Assembly: GCA_028274465.1 (NCBI GenBank)
Contig: CM051456.1
Coordinates: 621,545-685,544 of the forward strand
Length of the DNA: 64,000 bases
Direction: 5' to 3'
Source: Plantago ovata
Taxonomy: Eukaryota; Streptophyta; Magnoliopsida; Lamiales; Plantaginaceae
This document shows, one piece after another, positions 62,223-64,000 of the stretch. Position 1 is the first letter of the stretch, and the number at the start of each line of letters is the position of its first letter. The position numbers were made by a program, and so were the translations under genes. A model generated the notes under the pieces. The model ran no database searches, was not told where the DNA came from, and was given only the letters and a program-made list of their open reading frames with translations.

Positions 62223-62572
62223 TTGTTAGACAATGTTGTAAGTTGTGTGAATTAGGCTGATTCGATAAGTATCGCTGTATACCCAAACGTAATAAATAAA
62301 CACAAAAAAATGATTAGTGTATATCCAAACGTAATATGTATAAAAAGTAAAGAAAAAAACCTTTGGTAATTGAATTACACTTTCTGGTCAACATTAATTA
62401 CTCCAATAAAGTCCATTGAAGGAACTTGCTCAAAATTAGTCAAAAGCAAAAATACTTACCATTTCCCACAAATTAATCATCAAATCTTGCAAATTACAAT
62501 AATTTATAATATACCCCTGAACCTGTATATATGTTCATCTTTCTCCACCAAGTGATAGAAAAATCCAATAAC
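62223..62572. other. BBE upstream region
   Basis: 350 bp before the BBE start. 'gtatatccaaacgtaat' is repeated in near form at 62277 and 62319. A TATA-like 'ttataatatacccc' lies at about 62503. No gene seen. Confidence 0.45.
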
Positions 62573-64000
62573 ATGAAGAAAGCCATTCTGTTCTTTACTC
62601 TCTTTTGCTTCTTCCATGGCTTCTCAATAGCCACAGATGTATACAAAGATTTCCTAACCTGCTTCACTGCAAACAATGTTCCATCTTCTGTATCTGCCCA
62701 AATAATCTCCTCACCAGCCAATGCAACTTACACAGCCGTTCTCCAATCTCACATCCGTAACCGTCGCTTCAACATCTCCACCACACCTAAACCTGCCGTG
62801 ATCATCGCCCCCAACGTGGAATCCGAAGTTAGCGCTGCTGTCATCTGTTCCAAGCAGCTCAACATCCAGCTCAAGATACGTTCCGGCGGCCATGACTACG
62901 AAGGCCTTTCCTACGTCTCGGACCATCCGTTCGTGATCCTGGACATGTTTAATTTCCGCCATATTGATGTGAACATAGAAAACGAGACCGCTTGGGTCGG
63001 GGCGGGTGCCTATATTGGGGAGCTCTATTACAGGATATACGAAAAAAGTAAGGTGCACGGCTTTCCTGCCGCGGTTTGTCCCACAGTTGGTGTTGGAGGA
63101 CACATTAGTGGCGGAGGGTATGGCAACTTGTTGAGGAAGTACGGGCTGACAGTCGATAATGTGATCGATGCAAAGATTGTTGACGCGAAAGGTCGAGTCC
63201 TGGACAGGTCCTCTATGGGAGAGGACCTGTTTTGGGCTATTAGAGGCGGTGGGGCTGGTAGTTTCGCCGTCATTTTGTCGTATCAGATCAGATTGGTGCC
63301 CGTTCCTGAAACTGTCACGGTTTTCAGCGTCGAGAAGTTTCTGTCCCAGGACGCGACGGAAGTGATGCACCAGTTCCTGGAAGTGAGTTCTACATTGGAC
63401 CACGACTTGTTTATACGCGCACTTATCCAGCCGAACACTGTTAATAAAACTCGAACAGTTCAAGCCACATTCATGGGGTTGTTCCTTAGTGACTCGAAAC
63501 GGCTCGTGAACATAACCGATTCTAGTTTCCCGTTACTCAAGTTGAAACCTTCCGACTGCAACGAAATGTCATGGATTGAATCTGTTTTGTATTGGGCCAA
63601 TTTCAAGAACGGAACAAACCCAAACGTGTTACTAAATCGAACACCAGGAAACGTCAACTTCCTAAAGCGGAAATCTGACTACGTTAAGGCACCGATTTCG
63701 CAATCCAGTTTGGTTTCCATTTTCGATAAGATGATCAAAATCGGGAAAGTTGGCCTCGTTTTCAATTCGTACGGAGGCAGAATGGATGAGATACCCGAAA
63801 CTGCAACGCCGTTCCCACACCGGGCAGGGAACCTGTTCAAGATCCAGTATTCGGTGAGCTGGGAACAAGAAAGTGAAGAAGCTGACAAGGATTACGTTGG
63901 CCAGACACGAGAGCTTTACGAGTTCATGGCCCCGTATGTTTCGAAGAACCCGAGGGAAGCTTATCTGAACTACAGGGATATTGATATCGGAACGACAGAC
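62573..64000 (+). CDS. Berberine-bridge-enzyme-like FAD oxidoreductase (3' end beyond window)
   Basis: An uninterrupted frame of 476 codons from ATG 62573 to the right edge, with no intron, as usual for plant BBE-like genes (about 530 aa, so roughly 50 residues are missing). Signal peptide about 1-20 (KKAILFFTLFCFFHGFS). FAD-binding p-cresol-methylhydroxylase fold: RSGGHDYEGLSY with H107, and PAAVCPTVGVGGH with C169, the two residues that bind FAD covalently in bicovalent members. Further motifs: WAIRGGGAGSFAVIL, PHRAGNLFKIQY and LNYRDIDIG near the C-terminus. Family members oxidise alcohols, oligosaccharides or alkaloid precursors in the apoplast or vesicles; the substrate cannot be read from the sequence. 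It is the neighbour of a dead copy, so this is a BBE tandem array. Confidence 0.93.
   Translation, partial: MKKAILFFTLFCFFHGFSIATDVYKDFLTCFTANNVPSSVSAQIISSPANATYTAVLQSHIRNRRFNISTTPKPAVIIAPNVESEVSAAVICSKQLNIQLKIRSGGHDYEGLSYVSDHPFVILDMFNFRHIDVNIENETAWVGAGAYIGELYYRIYEKSKVHGFPAAVCPTVGVGGHISGGGYGNLLRKYGLTVDNVIDAKIVDAKGRVLDRSSMGEDLFWAIRGGGAGSFAVILSYQIRLVPVPETVTVFSVEKFLSQDATEVMHQFLEVSSTLDHDLFIRALIQPNTVNKTRTVQATFMGLFLSDSKRLVNITDSSFPLLKLKPSDCNEMSWIESVLYWANFKNGTNPNVLLNRTPGNVNFLKRKSDYVKAPISQSSLVSIFDKMIKIGKVGLVFNSYGGRMDEIPETATPFPHRAGNLFKIQYSVSWEQESEEADKDYVGQTRELYEFMAPYVSKNPREAYLNYRDIDIGTTD

Noticed and set aside
62711-63463. 250-codon minus-strand open frame
   Set aside because: It is the antisense of the BBE coding frame, which has clear FAD-binding motifs on the plus strand.

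Overview
The window is nuclear DNA of a flowering plant, probably an asterid (Lamiales or Solanales level). Evidence: GT-AG introns with T-rich intron sequence, NLR genes of the Rx-N/R1A ('late blight resistance') kind, PLS-type PPR sequences, a plant organellar TWINKLE primase-helicase, a patellin, berberine-bridge-enzyme (BBE) genes, and CACTA, hAT and Stowaway elements. The clade is inferred from the NLR type only.

Left part (about 2-44 kb). This is a decayed tandem segmental duplication. One block (about 2.3-16.9 kb) and a second (about 27.4-43.9 kb) carry the same order: PPR/zinc-finger scraps, an LSD1-like exon, a 173-bp repeat, an NLR (minus), a PPR pseudogene (minus), a TWINKY gene (plus; a truncated TWINKLE with primase/TOPRIM only) and a MYB-related gene (minus). 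A third NLR-PPR module lies between them (20.6-27.6 kb). All three NLR copies are damaged in different ways. Of the two TWINKY copies the right one is intact (377 aa) and the left one is dead. Both MYB copies are damaged, at different places. Later insertions are a 1.65-kb repeat-rich element (10.05-11.7 kb), a hAT with perfect 8-bp target duplication (23.9-25.3 kb), a Stowaway MITE (35.0 kb), a 2.8-kb CACTA with its own two-exon gene (35.6-38.4 kb), and a 57-bp fold-back element with a 9-bp target duplication (2.55 kb). Small exons of unrelated host genes (LSD1-like, ZNF706-like, probable UBE2O-type E2, VPS2.3-like ESCRT-III) are scattered between, all on the minus strand.

Right part (44-64 kb). 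This is ordinary genic DNA: full TWINKLE in 21 exons (722 aa), a patellin in 4 coding exons (450 aa, PATL4-like), a BBE pseudogene cut in two by an inserted, itself degenerate, F-box/LRR/FBD gene, a 191-bp hAT MITE, and an intact-looking BBE gene that runs off the right edge. The order TWINKY - TWINKLE - patellin - BBE cluster matches my recollection of Arabidopsis chromosome 1 (AT1G30660, AT1G30680, AT1G30690, AT1G30700 onward), so the region looks like an old conserved gene neighbourhood whose left flank was invaded by an NLR/PPR cluster.

Working genes I would trust: TWINKLE, the right TWINKY, the patellin and the rightmost BBE. TWINKLE and TWINKY would act in organellar DNA replication, the patellin at membranes, and the BBE in the secretory pathway or cell wall.
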